From positions 310,001 through 374,000 of the forward strand of contig JAQFWX010000028.1 in assembly GCA_027605045.1 (NCBI GenBank): DNA of 64,000 nt, given 5' to 3'. A program made the translations under genes and the position numbers. Under the pieces are notes generated by a model. That model did not search any database. It was given only the letters and a program-made list of their open reading frames with translations, and was not told the origin of the DNA. This DNA comes from Phallus indusiatus. Taxonomy: Eukaryota; Basidiomycota; Agaricomycetes; Phallales; Phallaceae. Numbering within the stretch: the first letter of the stretch is position 1; each line of letters begins with the position of its first letter. Below, one piece after another: positions 35,627 to 46,703 of this stretch.

Positions 35627-36554
35627 TCACTTAGAAGCATCAATAAGCTTTTCATAAGCGGCCTTCACGCTTGGCATTTCCAAGATTCTGTCGTAGTATG
35701 CCTGCAGTTTCGGAAATTTGCTAAGATCAAGACCTCCGTTCGGTGCCACCTTCAACCCTATTTTTGGCAATTTCAATGATTGTCACATACTCGGTAAATG
35801 GAAGACTTACAAGTGAACACAGCAATGTCTAAAGATGTAATGGGTTAGAGAAGCATCAATCTTATATATTCGGAATAATTACCTGCGACAGTAAACCTAT
35901 CTAGCGCAAGCCATTCTTTTCCTTCCAAACGCTTTTCAAAGACATTCCAAACACGATATGTTTCATTATTGAAGCGGTCGTACACGGACTGGTCAAGGTC
36001 TTTGACAGGATGGAGACGACGGAAGTAGTTGACCTGACCCTGCATCGGACCCATACCAGAGACCTACATATTTGTTCGTAGAACCAGTAGGCAAACAACA
36101 ATCGTTACGGGTACTCACTTGGAAGGTCAACCACTGCATCACCTCTGCCTTTTCATCTATATTCTTCCCTAAGAATTTGCCGGAATTATCGTATTTCTCG
36201 GCAATGTAATACAAAATCGCGGCAGACTCCCAAATGATTTTCTCGTTGTTTGAATGGTCTATTAAAGCGGGAACACGACCATTCCTGACGATAAAGCGTA
36301 CTCAGTAGCTGCGAATCTGCATGAATGTATCAAAGCTCACGGGTTTATGGCCAAAAAGTCAGAGGCTTTGACACCATCCGGGCCGTCTCCAAATTTCTTA
36401 GGTGTATTGATCAGATAAAATAAATAACAAGAAGCATCAGATGTACCCGATTGATAATCTTATACGACAAGTTCAATTCTTCGAGGAGAATGCCAACCTT
36501 GGCGGGGTTGGGGGTGGTACCGGAGCTGTAGAGCGTGAACTGAGGGTTGGCCAT
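35627..36554 (-). CDS. Ure2p-like glutathione S-transferase 2
   Basis: A 219-residue GST in six exons: 36554-36447, 36396-36341, 36284-36119, 36063-35883, 35828-35811, 35757-35627. The thioredoxin-like domain (about residues 1-85) shows SSGTTPNPAKVGILLEEL, NGRVPALID and WESAAILYYIAEKYD, where the ES pair contacts the glutathione glutamyl end. The helical domain carries WLTFQVSGMGPMQGQVNYFRRLHP and WLALDRFTVADIAVFTW. The enzyme would conjugate or reduce electrophiles with glutathione in the cytosol. It sits in tandem with GST1 and next to the sulfotransferase-like genes, which suggests a conjugation locus, though co-regulation is not visible. All junctions stay in frame. Confidence 0.9.
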
Positions 36555-37250
36555 ATTGATTGTTGTCAAAGTGAAGTGAATGCAAGCGGATGACGCCTTA
36601 AATCCTGCAAAATCAGAAACTGCACGAGTCATCTATTATCAATCGGCATGCTTCTTGATATGTAACATGAGAAAACCATTTCATATCAGCGGCGAGCCGA
36701 GACAAACGTGGGGGACTAGTACAGGGTACAATTGGGAAGAGGAGGCTCCAAGCTGAGTTCTCATAACGCTCCCATTGCTGTATGTTTTTCTGAAATGTTG
36801 CTATACTAGAATAAAACCAATGGAATAAATCAAACAACGGTTTCCTGTAAACACTGACTTACCGGAGGTCACGTAGATATGATTTTCCGAGGCGGCATCT
36901 CAATCCCGTTGCAACGTCGGGATGAAGTCAATGGGCGCTTTATTTAATACACGTGCCCACATTACATAGCACGTCACGCGTCACGCGTTACTTTGTGAAT
37001 CGCCGTTTTAACTTTTGCCCAAGTTTTGCCCGTTGGAATCTTGGAAGCACCATCATGCTATTCAAAGTTATTCTAATTGAGGCGATCCAATAATCTCAGG
37101 GAATCACTCTCTGTTGACCTTCCCAATTGTAACTCGTCTTATGTCGCCGACTCGCCGTATATTCATACTCATGACACGCCTCTGCGTAGAACATCTACAT
37201 AGTTGATTCTCTTTTCGCGTATAATACAACATAATTTTTTGACGCAATCT
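36555..37250. other. Intergenic between GST2 and the SMP-domain gene
   Basis: GST2 promoter side (left) and SMP gene 3' flank (right). A repeated CACGCGTCACGCGTTAC pattern near 36975-36990 is the only local feature. No gene seen. Confidence 0.5.
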
Positions 37251-38560
37251 TTAGGCATCGTATAAATTCCTGTCACCCCCGTCGTTGGCATTTTTATCGG
37301 CCACAGATTGGGCTTGAGACGCAATACTTCCTTTAACTATGCCTCCAAGCTGAGAACTCTCCTCAGACACAATATCTGCAGCCATTCCTGTGGAACCGCG
37401 CGGCAGATGAGCCCCAAATTTTTACACTCAGTAAAGAACGGCTCTACCGACCTTTCGTCACTGGAGCTCCCATCGCAGTACGCATGATGGACGGGTCCAT
37501 TGTCCGACCGCCGCGATCCATGGCGTTTTTGTCAGCCAAGGATTGAGCTTGAGCAGCGATAGAACCTGCCAAAATCATCGTTCAGATGTAGGTTTCGTCA
37601 CACAAATGCTGAGAAGTTACTTACCACCTGGCGGTCTAAATCCCATCCCATGATGCTCTTGTGACATCAGGTCAGCAGCGAGGTCTGGTTGCGCGAACTG
37701 TCAGCATTTAGTTGGTATAATACTGCGACACGCTTTACCTTTAGTCATTGGACGGGACGTCGCGTTGTCGATTCTGTCTGCTATAGATTGAGCTTCTGAT
37801 GCCAACGATTCCGCTGGAGGAGGGAAGCCCAGACTAAGTCATCGGTGAGCAATGCGAGATTCAGAAAAGATATGATGCGCTAACATTCTATGTTCCTCAG
37901 ATTGAATCTGAGCGGCCTCGTCTGAAAAATTCGTGAATTTCTACGCTTCATAACCTTTTATTCCGAGATACCTTTCGAAAGCGACATCGGATTGATGTTG
38001 ACATTGATGTGTTTTCCTTGGTCGGCGCTGCATTCTCTTCTTTTTAGCCTCGATTTCAGTTTACGAAGGCTGCGAGTAATTGTCCCTACCTGATACGCAA
38101 CGCATCTTGGGCTCCAGCACCAGCCAACCTTGCTTCTTCTTTAGCCGTCATGCGAGTGGAAGGTGCTCCCATGGATTCATTGATGTCAGCGATGCTTTGA
38201 GAAACGGCAGCCAACGAGTCGGATGGAGGAGGATATCCCAATCTGCATTAATTTTTCAAAAGGTAAATAAATTATCTATTATGAAAAACAACACTGACAC
38301 TCTATGTTCTTCTGACATGATGACACCAGCTTTCTCTATGATCGCCAGTTGGAGTTAGTAGGTGTTGTCGGAACCGTCGTTGTTGCACGCACCTTTGGAA
38401 AGTGATAGGGGATCTACAGTCATTTTTTTCTCGCCTCTTGACAATAATGATATTTTTTTTTCATAATAAGGATTCAATATACGTACCCGAAGCGCTTCGC
38501 GTCTTCCGAGGCTGCAGCATTCAGCAATGCTTCATGTCGTCTTGTGTTGTAAGTGGTCAT
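37251..38560 (-). CDS. SMP (seed maturation protein)-domain protein
   Basis: A 268-residue hydrophilic protein in ten short exons: 38560-38487, 38436-38393, 38335-38299, 38242-38090, 38039-37972, 37921-37885, 37833-37739, 37684-37625, 37565-37452, 37375-37251. It carries repeated modules of SMP (LEA_SMP) type: DPLSLSKEKAGVIMSEEHRVLGYPPP, then SLAAVSQSIADIN, then NPMSLSKDEAAQIQSEEHRILGFPPP and SLASEAQSIADRID, then SIAAQAQSLADKNAMD and SIASQAQSVADKNAND. SMP proteins are best known from plant seeds, where they relate to desiccation; fungal members occur, with unknown role. No signal peptide or membrane span is seen. The modules repeat at exon level, with similar intron phases, which suggests internal exon duplication. 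Confidence 0.85.
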
Positions 38561-38771
38561 GGTTAGGTTATTGGTCTTCGACAATATTTTTAATTCTTCC
38601 AACTTTTATTTCATCACTCTTTATCGTATTATGACGTTCAATCTCATCCGGCTTTCTCTCTTCTCGCATTTTGTGTTTAGGAGGCGATGACATAATCATC
38701 GACCCGGTGACGTCATACTTTAGGAGTGCACCTAACCCAGCGGCTCCAGCCACTCCATTATCTTCTCCATC
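38561..38771. promoter_or_regulatory. Shared divergent promoter, SMP gene and Crinkler-like gene
   Basis: Only 211 bp separate the two start codons on opposite strands, so transcription of both must start in this interval. It contains a TGACGTCA palindrome at 38709-38716 (CRE/ATF-type site) and a related TGACATAA at 38688. No clear TATA box. Confidence 0.55.
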
Positions 38772-40884
38772 ATGGCGCAGTATTGGGACGGTCTTCTGAA
38801 TAGCGTTAAATCAAACGCGCAAACATTTCTGGAACTCTTTTTCGATAGGCGAGCCGTATTACCGCATTACCTTTGTGATAAATCTTCCGTAAGGCTTGTG
38901 GAACCTCTGCGCTCGTTCAAGCGTCTCTACGAAGAACTATGGTGTAAAGGACAAGACGGTTTAAATATTTTACGTTCAACATACTCGATTAGTGAAGACC
39001 CCGGTGAAAAATTGGGTTTGGCAACGGCCAAAACTATCGTTTATGATGTCTACGATTTGAACAAGGTCCACTTCGCGAAAGACTTTATCCACCCGTCGCG
39101 CTTTTTTATCAGAAAAGAGTATTTGGAAATACACAAGCATATAGAAAAGCACGCGAAAGGCAATTATGTGGTTACCGGTAATCCGGGAATAGGTTTGTAT
39201 CACGGCTATTATAAACTTTTGACGCACCCTGAAATAAAACATCGCTTTCAACAGGCAAGAGTTGGTTCCTCATGTATGCCCTTATTCAGCGCCTGGTTGC
39301 GGGTAAAACGACTATTTATGCTCCAAACGCCGAGTACTGGTTTCTTTTTGACCCAACCGGTGTATATGCATTTGATGCCACCCACATGGATCAGCTTGAT
39401 AAATTGATCAAGGACTGGTATCCACACGACCAAGGCCCTGAGCTTGGAAGCTTATCCGGAGATATTCTATTCGATTGCAATGCCCTGCAGCCAATGCCTC
39501 CTTTCAATTCCAAGGGCTGGCGGAAGAAATGGCATTGTGTTATTACGGCATCACCGCGCCATGCTAATCTCGGTCAATTTGTAAAGGACTGGCCATATGC
39601 AGAGTTATGTGGGATGATGCCTTGGTCTTGGTACGAAATCGTAGCATTGAAGTAAGTTCCGTTTCCGTCGTGTGAAAATATCCTTTTTTCTCATCAACGT
39701 TATTCCAAATCGTATCAAAATCAGTGCCTTACCACTACCTGCTTTGTCTAAACCGATTGATCATCTCTGGGAGCTTTTCAGTAAATACGGCGCAACTCCA
39801 CGAATAACTTTCAATTCGTCCGCAGCCGTTGACGAAAAAAGACTCAAAGACGCCGTTTCGGCATGTGTAGCGAGCGAAGTTCTTTCTTCTCCTTTAAACA
39901 TCGATGTGTCCCCGGTTACGCGAACGCTGTTAGCAGTCGAACCCCGCGTACGGGCTAACAAAATTAATCGACACACGCTTGTTTTGAGAATCGCCACCCC
40001 CTATATTGCGGACTATCTAGTCAGGGCTTCTATGAGGCGTGCCGAACTGGCTGATTCGTTTCGCATGGCCATTCCGACCATGCTTGCCCAGGGACGTAAC
40101 GACATCGTTGCCGCCATGCTTTTCAAAGCCGCGGCTAGATACTGCTTGCAAAACGACGACAGCACGCAGATTCTCCGCCCTCTCACCTCTAAGAAAGCAT
40201 ACAAATTGGTTCTTGGAATCGAGACTGTTCAAACCTTCACATCCATTAATGATTTGAAGACTCAGCGAGAAGGAGTTTATTTTGTCCCTTCTCAGCCGAT
40301 GTTCCCCGCTATCGACGCGCTCGCGTTCGTGATGAAAACGCCTATCCTGATTCGATACGCGACGTCCTTAGAGTGTCCAATAGACTCTGCCGGTCTGGAA
40401 CTGTTAGAAGAAGTCTTACCCGTCGCGAGATGGAGTTATGTTTTCGTCGTTCCAGAGTCTATAGCCGATTCGTTCCATGAGCAACCTCTTACTCGCCCGT
40501 TAAAGAAAAAACTGATCCAAATCGATCAGTACGTTATGGGTCTGTCCATGGACGATTTGTTCCCGCAGGCTCAGAAAGCTATCGATATGAGTTTACAGCA
40601 GGCGACGACGTCGATAATTTCAGAAAGCCCAGCAAAGTGAGTGAAACCTTCTTTATTCTCAAAAAAATTAAGCTCTAATACGGTAACTTATCAGACGAAG
40701 ACTTCATAGGAGTGACACTTCAGAAGTTCCCGTTGCTAAACGACTCCGCTCAAATGAGCACCAGCATGAACCAACGGCGACCAAGACTGTCGCCCGTCCC
40801 AAGCCCGGTCAAAAGGTTACCGTGGAAATTCCGGCACCACCTAGAAAACGCGCGACCCGTAAAACACGTAAAACGCGTCTGTAG
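38772..40884 (+). CDS. Crinkler-type P-loop NTPase protein
   Basis: A 639-residue protein in four exons: 38772-39192, 39255-39651, 39725-40636, 40695-40884. The Walker A motif GNPGIGKS lies at residues 136-143 and is split by intron 1 inside Gly141. It is followed by WFLMYALIQRLVAGKTTIYA, LSGDILFDCNAL (possible Walker B region) and CVITASPRHANLGQFVKDW. This layout matches the NTPase module of Crinkler (CRN) proteins, known as effectors in oomycetes and expanded in many basidiomycetes without clear function. The last 50 residues are rich in Lys/Arg (PPRKRATRKTRKTRL), a likely nuclear-localisation tail. There is no N-terminal signal peptide or LFLAK-type header, so secretion is not supported. 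A role in nuclear nucleic-acid processing or conflict is inference only. Confidence 0.75.
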
Positions 40885-41131
40885 GTCGTCCCATTCAGAC
40901 TCACTTCACGTAAATTATCAAGTAAATTATCAAAAGGGTTTAAAAAAATTCTGTGTCTCGTTCGTATCGATACATTAGTTACAATAATGCTAATCAATGC
41001 TGCCTCTGTTTTAAGAAAAGTCTCATGTATTCGTTATAAAGATCATTTTTTTTCATTACATTACAAACAAAATCCATCATTAAAACAAAGGAGGTAGAAA
41101 ACGTCAGAGGTGAGGTTATAAATCTATAAAC

Positions 41132-43801
41132 TCAAACAGGAGCTGTACATCCAAACGAGGTGGCCGCTCCATTCACTTTGAATCCATTCTTAATTCCTTC
41201 AATAGACGAGAAAGCACCGAGACCGGCAGTAGCCAGAGCGGCGAGGAAGAGGATAAAGTTGAATGTGTTGAGCCACCATAACTCCTTGAAACCGCGCCAC
41301 CATCTGGAGAAGTTGTACCATGTGTCGGGACGGAGTTCGGCGACGGTGCTTCCTGGTGTGTATTCGGGTTGTCCTTTAGTTGCGTCACGTTGCATGATGA
41401 AGCCGACGAAGAGTATCGGGGGGAATGTGTATGTGAATTGGAGGATACAAAGGGCAGCTAAACACGGAGATCGGGTAATTTTTAGTCAATTAACGGGAAA
41501 AAGGCTATGTGGGAAATGATATAAGACTAACCGACAAGACCTAAATAAAAGAATGATATGTTTAGCAAATGAGATTGTGAGAAAGTCGTGCAAAGCATAC
41601 CTGAAATGTTAGAGAACTGGGGAATCGCTGAAGCGACAACGAAAGCAATTGCCCAATAACCGAGTACTAAACCAATCCAGATGAAGCGACCGCTCCGACT
41701 AATGAGGGCTGGACCATGGAAAAGATCTTGTACAATGTTAACGTAGATGACCTAACAAATGAATATTCGCATCAGCCATGAATTATGAATTATTTCCTGG
41801 TATAGGATTGCCGGCTAACCTTAAGACCGATATTTCCGTAAAGACCTGCCGCGATAATAGCGGATAGCAAGGAAATGATGTTAGTAGCTGTCTGCAACCC
41901 GAATCCAGAAATCCCTAGAGACGAGTTCATATTTATTGCTTTTACATTGAGATGTCAAAAGAAAACGGCGGACCTTGGTTTGCGGGGTTGATGGTGAATT
42001 GGCCTTGGAAGGCGTAAACGTAGACACCAAAGAGAAGGTAGACAGTAACGATTAACAACTAAATAGAAACGAAAATCAGAAAGGAAGTAATGTATGATAT
42101 GCTGAATTTGGAAGCTTACTTGAGCGCAGACCATACCCTTCCAGAAGTCAAATGGACGTTTCATTTCGGCCATCAATTCAATGAAAAGCATAGCACCACT
42201 TATTATGAAATCGTCAATATTAATTTCCTTCTAAATTTGAAATGAGCTATTTACCCGTATGAGTAGACCTAAAATGAATATTGGTTATTCAAATGATATG
42301 GTATGGGAAAGTCTATAACGAACCATTTGCATAACTCCGACAATTTGATTTGTGAACGGAAGGCTTATGGTAGCACTCGTGATAACGAGTCCATCGCCCA
42401 TCGTAACGTTGTTTTGCTGCAGAGCCGCTTGGAAATTCGGAGCTGAATGAGCGACGGCACCCCTGGGAGTGAAAACAAAATTAAATGGGATATCAAGGAC
42501 ACGGGGCTTTGTATGTACTGACATCGTAATGAAAATGACGACTAGATTCATCCAGATAGCCAAGTGAGCCAAGTCTTGGCGAGGGAAGAAAATCGTTTAA
42601 TTTGATTGGGCGGGGGAAAATCAGGGTGGGATGTTACTCACTGCCGTAGTTTTGAAGAGATCGGATTTGGCCGACAACCATGCCGACTACGGTCCAAATG
42701 ACTGCCAAAACGGAGAAACAGACCTGTGATTGTGAAACAAGGCATATGTGAGCCGGAACGGGAAGCTAATGTGCAACCAGACAGAGAGCGCTTATATACC
42801 TTGAACTTGGACACCTGTGCAAGACCCTGGGTATTCCTGATGAGAATGATTGTGAGAATTGATTACCGGATCTTAATGGAGAGAGCTTGGGAATAAATTT
42901 TACCCCACTGTGTGAAAACAAAGTTTAGAGTTTTTGGTGAATTGTTGCGAGAACGGAACATGTCAGTTACTCACAAATGATAACGGCCACGTTGAACAAC
43001 AGTTGAAGGGTTTGCAAAATGTTGATACCGTGACGGGCGATCCGACCGTAAATCCGTTCTGTCAAGTCACTGTAATTGTGGACGGGATATTCATCCGAGT
43101 CGAGGTGGAGGTACATGTACCACAGTTGCATTCCGGTGTAGAATGCAACTAGACCCAAGAAGAAGAAGAGCAAAACACCAGAAACGAAACCTTTAAAGAA
43201 GTAGGGGATTCAGTAAGACGGTGCATGAAACATAGTTTGCATGTTTAAAAACGACAGACCAAGTTGAGAGAAAGCCCACGGAGCGGAGGTTGGGCCCAAG
43301 ATGCTGCAGAAGAAGGGGGTGTTGTCGAAAAGATTTTGGAGATAAGCCGCGTGATTCACTTACTCAGTCGTGATCAGATAGAAAATACTGATCCAAGTTG
43401 CAGTACGAAGGGCTCGACTAGCTGCTTGTCTCTCTTCGGCGGAAATGGTGACGGAGGGAGGACGTTGAGAACCCGTTTGAGAACCTTTCTCGTCAGCATC
43501 CATTTTGACAACGGAGGTGGTTACTGGGCTCTTCTTGATCAGCCTGCTCATGAAGGAAGACTGAGCAATTGGCTTGGTGGATTCCGCGGCGAATGTATTC
43601 TCCTCTTTTTGACGTTGGATGGCGGCATAGTGAAGAAAGGCCTCGAATGGCACTTTCTCTGTTTATATAACGTTAGACGCATACATACCGAGACAGTCTA
43701 GAGGACGATAGAGACGAACCAGTATGGTATGGCTGGTCTACTTCTTCGTGGACTCGAGGGTCTTTGCCTTCCAGAGCGAGGGAAGCGGGTTGGGATGCCA
43801 T
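41132..43801 (-). CDS. AAAP-family amino-acid transporter, paralogue C
   Basis: A 569-residue permease in 15 exons: 43801-43720, 43658-43364, 43303-43260, 43190-42971, 42836-42800, 42723-42642, 42574-42523, 42462-42324, 42268-42255, 42198-42120, 42058-41974, 41914-41820, 41751-41601, 41540-41532, 41457-41132. Landmarks are TATWISIFYLITTD, DILGPTSAPWAFSQLG, DEYPVHNYSDLTERIYG, FQGQFTINPANQG and FGCTAPV at the end. It is clearly more diverged than A and B are from each other. The exon that is 180 nt in A and B is split here by an extra intron into 85 and 95 nt. The 9-nt microexon is present. Membrane amino-acid uptake or vacuolar exchange is expected. Confidence 0.87.
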
Positions 43802-45816
43802 TATCGCTTTAGTTCAGAAGTCGCTGGGAGAAGTTGGAATTATATAGGTCACCCCACCTTCCTAATGAAATGAGATTGCCGACCAAACTATTAAAATTTT
43901 TCAAGGAACCAGAATAACAACAGATAACAAGGCCCCCTGGTACGGGATAATTTTTTTTTCGCTATCCCACGTCATACGATCCGTGTTGAACAAGTAGGAG
44001 AAATGGAAATCCAGTGGGAGATCCACATGGTCGGACCCTCATCGGCCGGAATCGCATACAAGGGGCGATTATTTTTGTTTGTTATTGCCATTTATTTTTA
44101 TTTTTTAGTTGATTTGATTTTTTTCCCTTATTTGAGACACTGGTACGTTTTTTTACCCCTTTACTCAACAAAGAAGCAGAGGGCAGTAGAGACGGCCATA
44201 ATGATTAACGAGTGCTTCTCTCTATTCTGCTGACTTCTCGAGTTCTTTCGGGTGACGCAGTGTTCCTACTTAAAGAATGCATTCAGGTCTGAGGGATCTG
44301 AATACTAAAAAACACACTCACCAGCACCACAGAGCACCACCAATGCACCTCGTGGAAAAAAAATTGACTTTCAATGTAGGCGCTTAGATAGCTTAAAATA
44401 AACTGGAATCGTCCCTTGATTACGTACTTATCTTTTCAAAGTCTCGACGATGATTGGTCAATATGTATTGTGTACATTGACGTTTAATTATCAACATCAT
44501 GAATGACTTTGACATGTGCGTATATAGTGCTCAGATAGGTCGAATATGAAGACGTAGAATACAGATGGACTTGGCTTATAACGACCTGCCACAGACAGTG
44601 TGATGACCTGATAGGTCGTGCGAGCATATCCGGCAAGTATGTATGTATACACACGAGAAGCGTTCAAGTTGATGCCACGTCCCTGAAAACACGGTATTAA
44701 TTGCAAGGATCACTCTAAATAACTATTTTCACCGCAGCCAGACGCTATTTTTCAGTGCGCGCGATGATCGATCGAAATACCCGAGAAATTTCACGTGTTT
44801 TAGTCTCATACAGTCGTACAATGTATGGTTCGTTGTTAGTAACAATGATGGCACCTCAAGAGCTATTGAATCACATCTATATCAAATATTGTATCAGGGA
44901 AATGCGAACCGCCGAGGAGAGTATACATGTACTGCCTTGCACCGTGTGGAGAAGATAATATCTAATATCCAATGCAGACGCAGGTGTTTGGCGCTATTTT
45001 GAGAACGGCCAACACAGCCCTGAAATAACTGGACGTGAATTCGGGGTCCTTCCCGGTCCATCTTCGCTCCCTTTTCTGGTTGAGACTCTTTTCGGATTCC
45101 TTTCAAAGACAGAGTAACTTTGGCTTCCGTAGGTTCCGACGTTGTAAGTACGCTGCGACTATAAAGGACGCGCCATGAACGCCGAGCGTTGTAGCAAAGA
45201 GTAGAACAACGGAAGACATTTCGCACTTAAACTCGCAGAAGGAAAGGAATTCTTGGGGAAAATAACAGGTCGAAAAGGTTCTAGTGTACTCATTGACAGT
45301 CGGATGTGGCAGATTTAATGCTAAAGAAACCCTAATCTTTGTCATAAGAAAAGTATTATAAGTATTCATAGATCTCGATAATCACTTCTATACATACCCG
45401 ATAAATTCCTAACATTAAAAAAAGTAGAATATGATGGTCAAGAACCGCATACCGTATAATATGTATATGAATCACCGTACCGTGGTATTTTCGTCCTGAA
45501 GGTTATTCTAGAAGCTGAGGATCTTGGAATACTTCTTGATACCGATGAAGCATGCTAGTGATGATGCGTGACCGAACCATATGCCCGAGGAAAGAAGGTG
45601 GCCGTCGCACTCGCTAGTCTAGGGCAGGCTGTTCCCCTCTTTCAAAGAGTATGTGCTTCTCCCCATCATCGCAAACCGACCGGATTCACCCGTGTGCAGT
45701 ACAAGACAAGAAAATTAAACGGAAACATCGCTTTGCAACAACAACAGCATATCTTGGAGTGTAAGCAGCATAGACAGTATTTGTGCAATGGATTTGGATA
45801 GTATGCGTTATGGAAT

Positions 45817-45879
45817 ATTACAAACATTATCAAGGTAATTTTGGTTAATCAAGTAATACAGCTTGCACTTGACCTCTAA
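45817..45879 (+). pseudogene. Decayed gene fragment, copy 1 of a dispersed family
   Basis: Encodes the start of a module seen three times in this window (reading IIKVILDNQVI-LAF in the best copy). Here the codon before LAL is CAG at 45859-45861; the other two copies have the stop TAG. No start codon or flanking exon is intact. Sequence from 45568 also resembles the region 54525-54660. Confidence 0.5.
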
Positions 45880-45995
45880 GTTCATCATTCAGGAACCAAT
45901 CTTCTTGGAACGTGAGAAGCTATTGACGCTCCTGAACTAAAAGCCGACGGTACGTTAGCGATCAAACGCTGCGAGGGAGCTATACAATGAATTCG

Positions 45996-46140
45996 GAGGC
46001 ATCGTCGTATGTGCCATTAAATATTATCAAGGTGATATTGGGTGACCAAGTAATTTAGCTGGCCTTCAATCTCCAAATCTAGAAATCTTGGTCATGTTTG
46101 GGACAACTAGCTTTCTCCGAGTCTGAATCGAAGAACCTGA
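45996..46140 (+). pseudogene. Decayed gene fragment, copy 2 of a dispersed family
   Basis: Closely related to 54784-54930, including SYVPLNIIKVILGDQVI, then a TAG at 46056-46058, then LAF and further on LAFSESES. The in-frame stop and loss of flanking sequence indicate a pseudogene. The parent protein is not recognised. Confidence 0.55.
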
Positions 46141-46394
46141 AGAGAGGCGCAAAAAATGACGGTATCTCCCCGAAGTCTAAGCCGCCGGAGCTTAAGGTCA
46201 ACATATTCAAAAAAAAAACTCCAAGTTTCATGTTTATATAATTATTTATTTTTCTGTACTTTACTTAATGGTTGTTTTCCGAGTTGAGTCCGACAACGCG
46301 TCCAGAACGGTAACGTGTCTAAGGACTTAATTAATAAGGACACAAATATCACCCCGTCGTTATATAACTTCTTATCTCTTGTCAGTACATCATC

Positions 46395-46703
46395 ATGCCT
46401 CGTCAACCGGATCGAATTCCACATTGTAAGTTTGAGTGTTCACGCTGTTGAAATTTGAAATTCTGAAGCCATAAACTTATTTTAGTTTGGAAAATTAATG
46501 AGCAGAATCGGAAGAAGATCCGCTGCATGATCTGTTCAGCTCATGATGTTCGAACTGTTTGGATAGCTCGGGACAACCGGCTTAAACACGAGAGAAGCCA
46601 ACGTCATAAAGGTTGCATAGGCCTGGATGAACTTAATCGTATTGAGAAGGCACGCGCAGAGGCCGAACTCGCTGAACAAGACGCACAATCGAAGACGAGT
46701 TAA
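46395..46703 (+). CDS. Small zinc-finger-like protein, two exons
   Basis: An 82-residue protein from exons 46395-46425 and 46486-46703, joined by a 60-nt GT-AG intron. The central part reads CMICSAHDVRTVWIARDN then LKHERSQRHKGC, a Cys-x2-Cys followed at 18-24 residues by His-x4-6-His, the arrangement of C2H2/BED-like zinc fingers. The C-terminus is acidic and short. Such small proteins are common near agaricomycete transposons, and the surrounding DNA is repeat-rich, so a mobile-element origin is likely. It may also be an exon of a larger decayed gene. Confidence 0.45.

Larger units (their letters stand above)
43802..46394. other. Gene-poor region with degenerate repeats
   Basis: No intact gene is supported. 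A minus-strand frame from 45219 to 45103 encodes MSSVVLLFATTLGVHGASF, a single hydrophobic helix, but ends after about 38 residues without a recognisable continuation. Two decayed repeat copies (about 45817-45879 and 45996-46140) are described separately. The region from 43940 to 44160 is T-rich. Confidence 0.45.

Noticed and set aside
42841..42970. An extra exon in transporter C encoding WGKIYSQALSIKIR
   Set aside because: Including it gives a stop or the wrong phase; a single intron from 42970 to 42837 keeps the frame and the exon lengths seen in A and B.
45103..45369. Minus-strand frame with a hydrophobic helix, possible small membrane protein
   Set aside because: The protein ends after one helix and no exon that would complete a known family could be found.
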